A stretch of 37,013 nt of DNA from Pirellulales bacterium (GTDB lineage Bacteria; Planctomycetota; Planctomycetia; Pirellulales; Thermoguttaceae), in NCBI GenBank assembly GCA_016931995.1, contig JAFGDS010000052.1:1-37013 (forward strand), read 5' to 3'. Position numbers and translations under genes: made by a program. Every line of letters starts with the position of its first letter. Within the stretch, counting starts at the first letter, position 1. The notes under the pieces are model-generated. The model did not search any database, was not told the DNA's origin, and worked only from the letters and a program-made list of their open reading frames with translations. Shown here in pieces: positions 29,491 through 37,013 of this stretch.

Positions 29491-30600
29491 ATGAAGGTGC
29501 TGGCGCTGGTCGAAGGGGCCAGCCACGTCTGCTACCGGTATCGCATCGAGGCGTTCGCCTGGGCGATGGCCGAGCGGGGGTTCCTGCTCGAGACGGAACC
29601 GCTCGACCGCGGAATGAAGCGGCTCGCGCAGCTTCGCAAGGCTCGATCGGCCGACGTGGTGATCCTCCAGCGGAAACTGCTGCCCACTTGGCAATTGGCG
29701 CTGTTGCGGCGCTGGGCCAAGCGTTTGGTCTTCGACGTGGACGACGCCGTGTTCCAGCGCGACAGCTACAGCCGCAAGCCGCCGGAGAGTTGGTCGCGGC
29801 TCTTGTGTTATTGGGCGACCATCCAGGCGGCCGACGCGGTGATCGTCGGCAACGCGTATCTCGAGCGCCGCACGGCGGTGTACGTTGACGCCCAGCGGGT
29901 GTGCCTCGTGCCCACGTGCGTCGAGCCGCGGCGGTACACGATGGCTCTTCATCGGCGGCGCGGCGGCGCGGCGCGGCTGGCGTGGATCGGGCAGGAGAGC
30001 ATGTTGCCGTCGTTGGATCGGGCGGCGGAATGCCTTCGGGCGGCGGCGGCCCGCGCGCCGGGACTTCGCTTGCGGGCGATTTGCAGCCGCTATCCCACGA
30101 TCGACGGCGTCCGCGTCGAGGGCCGGCCGTGGTCCAGCGCCACCGAGGCGGCCGAGTTGGCCGACGGCGACGTCGGCGTCAACTGGCTGCCGGACGACGC
30201 CTGGAGCCGGGGCAAGTGCGGCCTGAAGGTGCTGCAATACATGGCGGCCGGGCTGCCCGTGGTGGCCAATCCCGTCGGGATGAATCGCGAGATGGTTGTC
30301 CATGGCGAGACGGGTTTTCTGGCGTCGTCGCCCCGGGAGTGGGCCGAGGCGATCGGTCGGCTGGCCGACGACCCGGCGCTGCGCCGTCGGATGGGCGCGG
30401 CGGGCCGGCGGCAGGTGGAAGAGCATTTCAACGCGACGACCTGGGCTGAACGTTTCGCCGGGCTCGTCGAGGCGATCGCCCTGGGCCGGGCGCCCTCGTC
30501 GATCGAAGAGACCGACGACCGGAAGGAATGTGATGCCTTGGTCATCCCGAGCGAAGCGAAAGATCTCTTTCGGGCGGATCCTTCGCTTCGCTCGGGATGA
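29491..30600 (+). CDS. GT4-like glycosyltransferase
   Basis: 369 residues of GT-B fold. The N-terminal Rossmann half has VLALVEGASHVCYRYRIEAF and KRLVFDVDDAVFQRDS. The C-terminal nucleotide-sugar half has LAWIGQESMLPSLDRAA and the donor-site block CGLKVLQYMAAGLPVVANPV then GMNREMVVHGETGFLA. It should transfer a sugar from a nucleotide donor to a cell-surface acceptor; the substrate is unknown. ATG 29491 has GGAGG (29480-29484) with a 6-base gap. The final 20 or so residues (from VIPSEAKDL to RSG) are encoded by the dispersed inverted repeat at 30541-30601, so the native C-terminus probably ended nearby and was extended. It stands alone, not in a visible polysaccharide cluster. Confidence 0.88.
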   Translation: MKVLALVEGASHVCYRYRIEAFAWAMAERGFLLETEPLDRGMKRLAQLRKARSADVVILQRKLLPTWQLALLRRWAKRLVFDVDDAVFQRDSYSRKPPESWSRLLCYWATIQAADAVIVGNAYLERRTAVYVDAQRVCLVPTCVEPRRYTMALHRRRGGAARLAWIGQESMLPSLDRAAECLRAAAARAPGLRLRAICSRYPTIDGVRVEGRPWSSATEAAELADGDVGVNWLPDDAWSRGKCGLKVLQYMAAGLPVVANPVGMNREMVVHGETGFLASSPREWAEAIGRLADDPALRRRMGAAGRRQVEEHFNATTWAERFAGLVEAIALGRAPSSIEETDDRKECDALVIPSEAKDLFRADPSLRSG

Positions 30601-30601
30601 C
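30541..30601. repeat. inverted pair of the GGATGAC-arm repeat overlapping the glycosyltransferase 3' end
   Basis: Two 25-base arms (30541-30565 and 30577-30601) are complementary except for one base, with an 11-base loop: GTCATCCCGAGCGAAGCG against CGCTTCGCTCGGGATGAC. The stop codon of the glycosyltransferase lies in the second arm. Confidence 0.92.
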
Positions 30602-30762
30602 GGGCGCGTCACTGGATACGTGCTCCGACCGGTTGATGCCGCGGGGCCGATGAGCCGCTTGCGGCTTCGCAACGTGGAACACCGGCGCGCCCGGTGTGGG
30701 AGACGCGGTCGAGATGAACGTTGCGGTGTGAACAGGGCCACTTCCGAGAGGATTCAGTCGGA

Positions 30763-31578
30763 ATGGATTCGCGCGGCGCGGTTCTGGCGAAGGCGATCGG
30801 GGCCATGGCGGTCGTCATCGCGGTCGGCTGCGCGCAGCCAATCCGGCCGCGGCTGGCTTTGCCCGAACAACATTCGATCGTGCGCGATCAGTTGGTCGTG
30901 CACAGCGATTTCCCGCTGCCGCCGCACCATCGGCTCCTGGAGGAGTTGACGGCGCGGCGGGTGGACTTGAGCCAGCAGCTTCTTCTGCCGGTTTCCGACG
31001 AGCCGATCCACGTCTTCGTCTTCCAGCGCGCCGACGAACTCGATGCCTTCGTGCGGCTGCGCCATCCGAGTTTACCCCGGCGACGGGCGTTCTTCCTGGA
31101 AACGGACACGCAGTTGCGCGTCTACGCGCAGTGGGGCGATCGGGTGGCGGAGGACCTTCGGCACGAGGTCACGCACGGCTACCTGCACTCGGTTGTGCCC
31201 TGCCTGCCCATCTGGCTCGACGAGGGGTTGGCCGAGTACTACGAAGTGCCGCGAGGCCGCGGCGGTTTGAACTCCACGCACGTGGAGGCGCTGGCCGCGC
31301 GGTTGGCCAAAGGCGATTGGCGGCCGGATCTCTCTCGGCTGGAGGCCCTGCCGCAGGAAACCGACATGACTCAAGACGACTACGCCGAGAGCTGGGCGTG
31401 GGCGCACTTCCTCCTGGCCACGCGGCCTGCCCGACAGGAGATGCTCCGCGACTACCTCCGGGAACTCCGCCTGCGGGGCTCGGCCCCGCCCCTGTCGTTG
31501 ACGCTTCGTCGAGCGGGAGGATCGCCCGAGGCCGAATTGATGGATCACATCCGGCGTCTGACCGGGCAGAGTCGCTAG
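30763..31578 (+). CDS. DUF1570 lipoprotein with HExxH motif
   Basis: 271 residues. The signal peptide ends in a lipobox-like IAVGC (Cys about residue 25). The catalytic-type region reads EDLRHEVTHGYLHSVVPCLP with HEVTH at residues 134-138, then IWLDEGLAEYYE, the downstream glutamate of gluzincin-like zinc proteases. It is the second DUF1570 protein in the window and shares only the core with the gene at 6929-8194. It is probably a membrane-bound periplasmic or outer-membrane protein; protease activity is inferred. ATG 30763 is chosen for the signal peptide, with GAGAGGA about 11 bases upstream. A large composite repeat follows the stop. Confidence 0.85.
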   Translation: MDSRGAVLAKAIGAMAVVIAVGCAQPIRPRLALPEQHSIVRDQLVVHSDFPLPPHHRLLEELTARRVDLSQQLLLPVSDEPIHVFVFQRADELDAFVRLRHPSLPRRRAFFLETDTQLRVYAQWGDRVAEDLRHEVTHGYLHSVVPCLPIWLDEGLAEYYEVPRGRGGLNSTHVEALAARLAKGDWRPDLSRLEALPQETDMTQDDYAESWAWAHFLLATRPARQEMLRDYLRELRLRGSAPPLSLTLRRAGGSPEAELMDHIRRLTGQSR

Positions 31579-31613
31579 CCGATTCCGCTGTCGCGAGTTC
31601 GTCTTCGCGTCTT

Positions 31614-31768
31614 GGAACGTGTTTGGAAATTGGGCGCCACTGCTGGCTTGTCCAGCAGTGCCGGCGAATCCTGGGGGAGAAAAGGGCGGATTCCGGGGGA
31701 GAAACACTGCTGGACAAGCCAGCAGTGGCGCCCCCAAAGCGGCCGCAACGCATTTCCAAACACGTTCC
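31614..31768. repeat. 155-base composite nested inverted repeat
   Basis: Outer 17-base arms GGAACGTGTTTGGAAAT (31614-31630) and their exact complement (31752-31768) enclose inner 29-base arms (31632-31660 and 31705-31733), each the CACTGCTGG..CCAGCAGTG palindrome flanked by GGGCGC. The core between them carries a direct repeat ending GGGGGAGAAA. No target-site duplication is evident at the ends. It looks like a small non-coding element and contains no gene. Confidence 0.88.
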
Positions 31769-31825
31769 GAGCGAAACGAAGGATCTCATTGGCATTATCA
31801 GATGCTTCGCTTCGCTCGGCATGAC
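31768..31825. repeat. diverged inverted pair of the GGATGAC-arm repeat
   Basis: CGAGCGAAACGAAGGATCTC (31768-31787) and GATGCTTCGCTTCGCTCGGC through ATGAC (31801-31825) are facing, partly decayed arms. They abut the end of the composite element. Confidence 0.7.
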
Positions 31826-31856
31826 GGCGGTGTCCTCATTCTGGGATAGGCTCCAG

Positions 31857-31894
31857 GTATCCGCGTTCATCTGCGTCTATCCGCGGTTCCATCC
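31857..31894. repeat. ATCCGCGTTCATCTGCG-type repeat spanning the glycosidase stop codon
   Basis: GTATCCGCGTTCATCTGCG, then TCTATCCGCGGTTCCATCC, a single copy related to the tandem array at 18588-18693. On the minus strand it encodes the last residues (ADGTADRRR) and the TGA of the 1059-residue protein. Confidence 0.8.
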
Positions 31895-34800
31895 GCCGGC
31901 GTCTCTTGCCCCTTGAAAACCCTCCTCGCCTCGGCTCCGTCGCCTTCGAAGAACGCGACGAGCGCCCGCGGGGCTTCGTACTTCCCGCCGGCCGGCGCGT
32001 TGGCGAATTCAACGAAGCACGCGCTCACGCCAACCGGCTGGCCGGCCAACTCGCCCGGGCGGGGCCAGTTGCCGTCCTCGCGCACCGTGCCCGAGTTGCT
32101 GGGGACCATCTCGAGGCGCAGCACGATTGGGCGGTCCGCCACGTCGCGCGCGCCGAAGCACACGGACCGGCCGCCGCCCGGCGGGACCAGGGCCATCCAC
32201 GGCTCCGGCAGGTCCTTGGGGTACGCGAAAAACTGCTCGGGGCCCTGGTCGCCGAGCCAGGATAGGGCGTGATTCGGGAACACGCGGAAGACGTCCATCG
32301 TCGCCAACGCGTCCGCGCCCCGCGGCCGGACGAATTGGGTTGCCTTCCGCGCGGCGTCCGTCTTGCCAAGGCCCTGCATGCCGCCGATCAAGGGGAAGAA
32401 CACCTCGCCGATCTGGTAGGGCGTCGCGTTGTCGATCGCCAGACCGAACAGGATGCCCTCCTCGGCCAGCTCGATTTCCATCGTGGCCGAGACGTCAAAT
32501 GGCTCGCCCAAGTAATTCACCAACGGCTTGTTCCAATGGAGCGTGAGCTTGTTTTTCGCCACGTCGAACGACGACAGCGTCTGCCGGCTGCCCCAGATGT
32601 AGTTGGCCTCGATCGTTTCCCAAGGCTCCTTGCCGGGGATGGGCAGGGTGAAACGGAAGTTGTCCGCCAGGCGCGGCTCGCGGAGGAGTTCCAGCCCGCT
32701 CCGCTTGTCCAGAATCCGCGTGATCGAGCCGTTTTCCCGGCTGGCCTCGACCAGGTAGCGGTCGTCTTCGAGTTTGATCGACTGCTGGGAATGGACCGAT
32801 GCGTCCTTGTCGATGGCTTGTCCGGCAGGGTCCACGGCACTGCTGGGCAAACCAGCCGTGGCACGCGCCGGAGCGTCCGGGGATCGGGAGGGCGAGGCTC
32901 CCGCCAAGCCGGGGTTTGCGGCGGGGTCGCTCCCGAGTTCCTCGACGAAGACGATCCGTTCGGCGGGAATCTCGATTGCGGCCGGCAGCGCGACGATCTG
33001 GACCTCGGCAAAGGGCGCGTGAACCCGGACGTTGCCGCCCTCGCGCGGGTCGAACGCCGCGATCGTCTGCCGCTTTGGCGTCATCGTGGCGTTGGTCAGC
33101 ACGCACGCCCGCCGGCCGGTCGCGCGGTTGCGGAAGACGTTGTACGCCACGCCCGCGGCGGGCGGACCGTCCAGCCGCACGCCGTCTTGCCCGAGCACCT
33201 CGCCCAGAAAGACCGTATCCGTTAGGCCGTCCTGGATCCGTTTGACTTCCTTGACGTAGTCGGCCAGTCTCTCCCACGGCTTCCACGCGACCGAGCGGCA
33301 GAAGTTCAAGGGGCCGAGCATGACGACGTGCCCCTGGCGCACGGCGTTGTTCACGCCGAGATAGTCGTACGCGGCGAAGATGAGCAGCGTCTCGGCGTTT
33401 TCGGGGAAGACCAGCCGCGTGACCGGCTGATTGCCTACCCACCACGTCGCGCCGCCGAACTCGAGCAGCCGATCCCAGTTGCACTCGAACGACATGGCCC
33501 AGCGGGGATTGTGCTTGCGGCAGGCCTCCATGACTTCGCGGGACAGCAGAATCGTGCCCTGCCACGGGGCCGTGTCGGGTCCCATCGGGCTTTCGGGGTT
33601 GAAGTCCATCGCGCTGGGGTACACCTTGTCGACGTGGACCCCGTCGGCGCCGATCTGGGCGAGCCGGGCGAACTGGTCCACGATGATCTTGCGGAATTGC
33701 GGGAAGGCGGGATTCGCCCAGGTCATCCGCTTGGGGTGATCCATCCGCGCCCAGAGCGTGCCCATCCCCCAGCCCACGTTCCACGTGATACCCCCCTCGG
33801 CGTTGTGCTCGCGGTATTTGACCAGCTCCGTTTTGTACCAGTCCGTGTCGAACATGACCGGCTGGAAATTAACGAAGAAGTACACATTGACGCCCATCGC
33901 GTGGCAGGCCCGGATGCCCTGCTCCAATTCCTCCCACGTGCCCAGGCGCGGATCGACCGTGTAGTGCGGATAGCCGTTGTCGTGGCCGCCGCGATTCCAG
34001 CCGCTGATCATCACGGAGTGGACGCCGTGGTCCTTCGCGTCCTTGGCCCACTTGGGGATGTCGCGAAAACGCATCGTGATCGTGCCTTCGGGAAGCTCGA
34101 ACATCGTCATCTGGAAGAACGACTCGCGTCGGATCCACGAGTCGGCCGGCTGGGCGATGCCGAAGGTCCTCTCGAACCACGCCCGGTACGCCTTGCCCCC
34201 CGCGCGCCAATCGCCGTCCACCACGCGCAACACGACGGTCGAGCCGTCGAACGTTTCGCCGGGCGGAGTGTACGGGAGGTGCTGGATGCAGGCGAACACG
34301 TCCTTCGCGTGGTCTTGGGCATGTTCCTCGAACCGGTAGACCTTGAAGCGGGCGACCGCGTCGTGCGAGGCGAAGTAGAGCGATCGGCCCGCCGCCGCGC
34401 TCTCTAGACACGTGAACGACATGGCCAGCCGCCCGGGGTATCCAAAGGTCTCGCAACCGAAGGGCGATGCCACTTTCTTCGTCGATGGACTGGGGGTCGG
34501 CGCCCAAAGCACGGCGTCGGCGGGCTTTCCCGGCGGGCCAAACTCGGCCAACCCTCCGATCATCGGATACCACGCTTCTTGCAGCTTGCCGGTCGCGCCG
34601 TTTTCGAGGTGGAGCTGGAATTGAAGCTCGTTGCCCACCGCCTTCACGTCCATCCGCACGGCGATCTTGTGGGGCGCGCCGGCCGTATCGACCAGCGGGC
34701 CGGTCCACGCTAGCGCAAGACCGTCCTCGGTGCGGATCGCGCTGGAGAGCTTCTGATCCTTGCCCAAGATCGTGGCCGTGGTCTTGTCGGGCAGAAGCAC

Positions 34801-35046
34801 GACGAGGCGGAAGTTCTCCGCCAGCGCCCGCGGCGGCGCCAGCTCGATGCTACTGGCCTTGTCGAGGATCCGCAGGATCGTCCCGCGTGCCGGGTCGACT
34901 TCCAGCAACACCCGATCGTTTTCCAACACGGTCGGCGAGTCCGCCGCGCGGCAGGTCAACCCTGTTCCACCAAAAACAACCGCGGCCAGCAGGGCCGCGC
35001 CAAGGCGCCGCGCCGCGTGGCGGATTGTCGTCATGCCCAAAGCCAT
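31867..35046 (-). CDS. large secreted glycoside-hydrolase-like protein (DUF6259 type) with duplicated beta domain
   Basis: 1059 residues. The signal peptide runs to about residue 34 (LLAAVVFGGTGLTCRAAD). Next is a beta-rich domain (LENDRVLLEVDPARGTILRI to YPMIGGLAEFG), then a TIM-barrel-like region: FRDIPKWAKDAKDHGVHSVM, ISGWNRGGHDNGYPHYTVDP, GADGVHVDKVYPSAMDF, MSFECNWDRLLEFGGATWW. This matches DUF6259 proteins related to alpha-galactosidase and amylase clans. A second copy of the N-terminal beta domain follows (LEDDRYLVEASRENGSITRI to FPLIGGMQGLG). Two dispersed repeats lie in the linker (32837-32911) and another supplies the C-terminus. ATG 35046 has AAGGAG with a 7-base gap. It probably degrades or senses a polysaccharide and is likely controlled by the XylR-type gene upstream. 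Confidence 0.82.
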   Translation of the reverse strand: MALGMTTIRHAARRLGAALLAAVVFGGTGLTCRAADSPTVLENDRVLLEVDPARGTILRILDKASSIELAPPRALAENFRLVVLLPDKTTATILGKDQKLSSAIRTEDGLALAWTGPLVDTAGAPHKIAVRMDVKAVGNELQFQLHLENGATGKLQEAWYPMIGGLAEFGPPGKPADAVLWAPTPSPSTKKVASPFGCETFGYPGRLAMSFTCLESAAAGRSLYFASHDAVARFKVYRFEEHAQDHAKDVFACIQHLPYTPPGETFDGSTVVLRVVDGDWRAGGKAYRAWFERTFGIAQPADSWIRRESFFQMTMFELPEGTITMRFRDIPKWAKDAKDHGVHSVMISGWNRGGHDNGYPHYTVDPRLGTWEELEQGIRACHAMGVNVYFFVNFQPVMFDTDWYKTELVKYREHNAEGGITWNVGWGMGTLWARMDHPKRMTWANPAFPQFRKIIVDQFARLAQIGADGVHVDKVYPSAMDFNPESPMGPDTAPWQGTILLSREVMEACRKHNPRWAMSFECNWDRLLEFGGATWWVGNQPVTRLVFPENAETLLIFAAYDYLGVNNAVRQGHVVMLGPLNFCRSVAWKPWERLADYVKEVKRIQDGLTDTVFLGEVLGQDGVRLDGPPAAGVAYNVFRNRATGRRACVLTNATMTPKRQTIAAFDPREGGNVRVHAPFAEVQIVALPAAIEIPAERIVFVEELGSDPAANPGLAGASPSRSPDAPARATAGLPSSAVDPAGQAIDKDASVHSQQSIKLEDDRYLVEASRENGSITRILDKRSGLELLREPRLADNFRFTLPIPGKEPWETIEANYIWGSRQTLSSFDVAKNKLTLHWNKPLVNYLGEPFDVSATMEIELAEEGILFGLAIDNATPYQIGEVFFPLIGGMQGLGKTDAARKATQFVRPRGADALATMDVFRVFPNHALSWLGDQGPEQFFAYPKDLPEPWMALVPPGGGRSVCFGARDVADRPIVLRLEMVPSNSGTVREDGNWPRPGELAGQPVGVSACFVEFANAPAGGKYEAPRALVAFFEGDGAEARRVFKGQETPADGTADRRR
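32837..32911. repeat. two dispersed repeats inside the glycosidase reading frame
   Basis: GGCACTGCTGGGCAAACCAG continuing to GTGGCAC (32837-32864) is a CACTG-type palindrome. GATCGGGAGGGCGAGGCTCC continuing to AAGCCG (32882-32911) is the box also seen at 8199-8224. Both are translated without a frameshift as part of a Pro/Ala/Ser-rich linker. Confidence 0.85.
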
Positions 35047-35134
35047 TGTCCGTCTCCTTCGCAGAGTGCTCTGTCGCTTTCCCTTCTGGTGGGCATCCCG
35101 CGCGTGGCCGCGCCACGTGTCAGGACAGGCTCAC

Positions 35135-35140
35135 AGTATA
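35135..35140 (-). promoter_or_regulatory. possible -10 box of the glycosidase gene
   Basis: TATACT on the minus strand (5 of 6) with no recognisable -35. That would be expected of an activator-dependent promoter, and the gene directly upstream encodes an AraC-type activator. The leader would be about 85 bases. Confidence 0.3.
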
Positions 35141-35186
35141 CCCCGAGCGTGCCGCACTTATTGCGCGGAAAATCTGACCTTTTGCG

Positions 35187-36377
35187 CTAGCCTCGGCGAT
35201 TGTCCGGGGCGGGCAATCGCTGCTCTTGCCGGTACGCCCGCGGAGTGATGCCCGCCGCGCGCCGGAAAGCCCGGGCGAAATACTCCAACGATCCGAATCC
35301 GCTGGCCTTGGCCACCGTGGCAATGGCCGTATCGGTCGTGCTCAAGAGCATCTTGGCCCGCTCCATGCGGAGCCGAAGGATCTCGGCCTTCGGACTGCGG
35401 TCGAGCGCTCGCTGGAACCGTTGTTCGAGCACGCGGCGAGATAATCCCACGGCCTCGGCCACCTGGGCGATCCGCAAACGCTGGCAGGCCTGCTCGCGAA
35501 TCAACCGCGCCGCCCGCGCGACGTCGGGGTCGGCAATGGCCAAGACGTCGGTCGATCCGCGCGTGATCACGCGCAACGGATCCACGCGGATACCCCTGCT
35601 TGGCGGCGACTTGCCCGCCATCATGCGATCCAGAAGCGCCGCGGCCTTGTACCCGATCCGCGTCGGCCCCAGGTCGATGCTCGACAGCCGCGGGTAGCAC
35701 ACGCCGCAGAACACGGGATCGTCGTCCACGCCCAGCACGGCGACCTCCTCGGGCACGGCGACGCCGGCGTCTCGGCACGTCCTCGCCAGACGCATGGCGA
35801 AGAAATCGGTGGCGCAGAACACGCCGCAAGGCTTCGGGATGGCGCGGAGCCAGCGGATCACGCCGCGGTCGTCGATGGAACGGGGCTTTTTTCCCGTCGA
35901 GGTCCGCGCCGGTGGGAAGTGGAAGCTCTGGCACGCATGTCCGTGCCGCCACAGGAGCTGCTCGAACGCGCGGCGGCGCAAGTCCACCCAAAAAGTGTCG
36001 TCCGTACAGAAGAAGCCGAAGTGGCGCAAGCCGCGGTCGAAGAAATGCGAGGCGGCCATCCGCGCGAGAGCCTCTTCGTCCGGATGCACGCCCGGCGGAG
36101 ACGACCGTGGATCGGGGTACAGCTCCACCACGGGTGGCCCGGCGGCCAGGAGCCGGGCGACGTCGGCCCGGTGTGTCGTTCGGGCGATGATGCCGTCGCC
36201 GCGCCAATCCTTGAACCACCGCGGCAGCCGATCGGCCAATCCGCGCTCATCGAAGTGGATCGACCACGGCCCGTGCTCCTCGGCATACCGGGCGATCCCC
36301 TCGACCAACCCCCGCCCGTACGCCCGCGAGGTCTCGATCAGCAACAGCACGCGCGGTAGCCTTCTCGTTCGAGCCAT
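35187..36377 (-). CDS. XylR-type transcription regulator (LacI-like sensor plus AraC DNA-binding domain)
   Basis: 396 residues. The N-terminal two-thirds are a periplasmic-binding-protein-like sugar sensor: VLLLIETSRAYGRGLVEGIA, WRGDGIIARTTHRADVARLL, GVFCATDFFAMRLARTCRDA, VAVLGVDDDPVFCGVCYP. The C-terminal 100 residues are a double helix-turn-helix AraC domain: LRIAQVAEAVGLSRRVLEQR and AIATVAKASGFGSLEYFARA, then FRRAAGITPRAYRQ. This is the E. coli XylR layout; in planctomycetes many such proteins sense diverse sugars. ATG 36377 fits the family start (RRLPRVLLLIETS); the ribosome site is weak. The next gene on the same strand (140-base gap) is the glycosidase, its likely target. Confidence 0.92.
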   Translation of the reverse strand: MARTRRLPRVLLLIETSRAYGRGLVEGIARYAEEHGPWSIHFDERGLADRLPRWFKDWRGDGIIARTTHRADVARLLAAGPPVVELYPDPRSSPPGVHPDEEALARMAASHFFDRGLRHFGFFCTDDTFWVDLRRRAFEQLLWRHGHACQSFHFPPARTSTGKKPRSIDDRGVIRWLRAIPKPCGVFCATDFFAMRLARTCRDAGVAVPEEVAVLGVDDDPVFCGVCYPRLSSIDLGPTRIGYKAAALLDRMMAGKSPPSRGIRVDPLRVITRGSTDVLAIADPDVARAARLIREQACQRLRIAQVAEAVGLSRRVLEQRFQRALDRSPKAEILRLRMERAKMLLSTTDTAIATVAKASGFGSLEYFARAFRRAAGITPRAYRQEQRLPAPDNRRG

Positions 36378-36426
36378 GTTGACCAGTCTATCCGCCCCGT
36401 CCGGCGGGCGTCCACCCGCCATTCGG

Positions 36427-36451
36427 AAAAGTGAAGATACGTGGCACTTTT
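36427..36451. promoter_or_regulatory. candidate operator: AAAAGTG-N11-CACTTTT
   Basis: A perfect 7-base inverted repeat with 18 bases between half-site centres, 50-74 bases upstream of the XylR-type start. The spacing of about two helical turns suits a dimeric regulator. Autoregulation is inferred. Confidence 0.4.
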
Positions 36452-36988
36452 TGTTCCAAACCGGCGCCCGACCATCGACGCCCTCCATCAGCGGCGCGGA
36501 GCACGCGCGGGCGCTGGAGATCCACGCGGACGGCACGTTCAGCTACACGCCCGCCGAGGGCTCGCCGGCGTGGTACACTCCCCCCACCGGTCGCGGAGCG
36601 CCGGAACGTTTTCTTCTCCGCGACGTCGCGCCGCTGGTTGCACCCGGGAGTTGGCCGCCGTGGGGGATTGCGGGCGAGTTCTTTTCGCGTTGTTCCGTCG
36701 CCGGGCCAGCGGTCCCGATGGTTGCCCGTGCGGCCCCCGGAAATGGAAAAATGGCGGCCCCCCACCGAAGACTGTTTGCCATGCGCCTGACGGGTGGTTC
36801 TAATAAAGGTGGTGAGCTATCGCCCGCGAGGCGGCGGCGGGCGGTTGGGTGGACGGGGCGGTGAAGAGGTGGGTTTCGCATGTATCGACGACGGCGGCAT
36901 CGCGGTTTGTCGGCTGACAAGGCGCGATGCCCTCGTCTTCGGGGACGAGTTGTTCGAGAACGCAACCTTCTTTTCAAGGAGACACGTC
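36452..36988. other. gap upstream of the last gene
   Basis: 537 bases without a supported gene. Open frames on both strands give Arg/Pro-rich sequences with no family features. Near the 3' end are two small hairpins, TTGTC-GGCT-GACAA (about 36907-36920) and CTCGTC-N6-GACGAG (36932-36949), which would lie in the leader of the gene at 36989. A TAATAA box at 36801-36806 with TTGCCA 19 bases before it is a weak promoter candidate. Confidence 0.4.
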
Positions 36989-37013
36989 ATGTTTCGATTC
37001 GCGTTTCACGTCG
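36989..37013 (+). CDS. start of a gene truncated by the window end
   Basis: ATG 36989 is preceded by a full AAGGAG (36976-36981) at 7 bases. Only MFRFAFHV is visible, so no product can be named. Confidence 0.5.

Noticed and set aside
36431-36864. Frame containing a DGTFSYTPAEGSPAWYT segment resembling VCBS/cadherin-type repeats
   Set aside because: Only one short match, no start with a ribosome site, no second repeat, and the rest is Arg/Pro-rich; probably chance.
1-37013. tRNA, rRNA or riboswitch genes
   Set aside because: No cloverleaf T-loop context outside coding regions, no rRNA-like stretch and no recognised riboswitch core were seen by eye; a covariance-model scan was not possible.

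Overview
The window is a 37 kb, GC-rich piece of a bacterial chromosome that most resembles a planctomycete of the Pirellulales type. This is inferred from family content: two DUF1570 HExxH proteins, a DUF3467 protein, a DUF1559 protein, a DUF6259-type glycosidase, a squalene-cyclase-like alpha/alpha-toroid protein, a NagB-LmbE fusion and a XylR/AraC-type sensor-regulator. It also rests on the many short palindromic repeats scattered between the genes. No rRNA, tRNA, CRISPR array, prophage or complete insertion sequence was seen. The tyrosine recombinase looks like a housekeeping XerC/D.

Layout. 1-1.7 kb: 3' part of dnaE. 2.0-3.8 kb: a redox/stress block with a thioredoxin that has two good in-frame starts, then a coupled ArsR regulator, DUF2892 membrane protein and antibiotic-biosynthesis-monooxygenase (ABM) protein. 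4.1-6.9 kb: uvrB and a small secreted helical protein. 6.9-9.5 kb: a DUF1570 protein, a cold-shock protein with a possible long leader, and a 59-residue charged protein. 9.5-13.2 kb, minus strand: nine tightly packed genes headed by csrA (zinc ribbon, unknown basic protein, BON, DUF3467, 88-residue unknown, cupin, ankyrin, DUF374 acyltransferase). This is the best candidate for an undescribed functional unit. 13.6-21.0 kb, minus: NagB-LmbE fusion, a 930-residue secreted protein, a HEAT-like secreted protein and a YihY/BrkB membrane protein. 21.3-25.6 kb, plus: HlyD-like adaptor, alpha/alpha-toroid protein and DUF1559 protein. 25.6-27.9 kb, minus: xerC, an 81-residue protein and a lipoprotein. 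28.2-31.6 kb, plus: ispG, a glycosyltransferase and a DUF1570 lipoprotein. 31.9-36.4 kb, minus: a 1059-residue glycosidase-like protein with its probable XylR-type regulator upstream. The window ends 25 bases into a new gene with a strong ribosome binding site.

A second theme is the repeat load. At least five short families recur: a CACTG..CAGTG palindrome, a GATCCTTCGCT..GGATGAC arm, a CATGTCCACGC palindrome, the ATCCGCG-TTCATCCGCGG tandem unit and a GGGCGAGGCTCCCGCC box. Most lie in gaps, often as inverted pairs. In several places they have entered reading frames: a signal peptide, an interdomain linker, and two C-termini (one including its stop codon). Promoter calls are by eye against the sigma-70 consensus and are tentative. 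Family names come from motif recognition without any database search.
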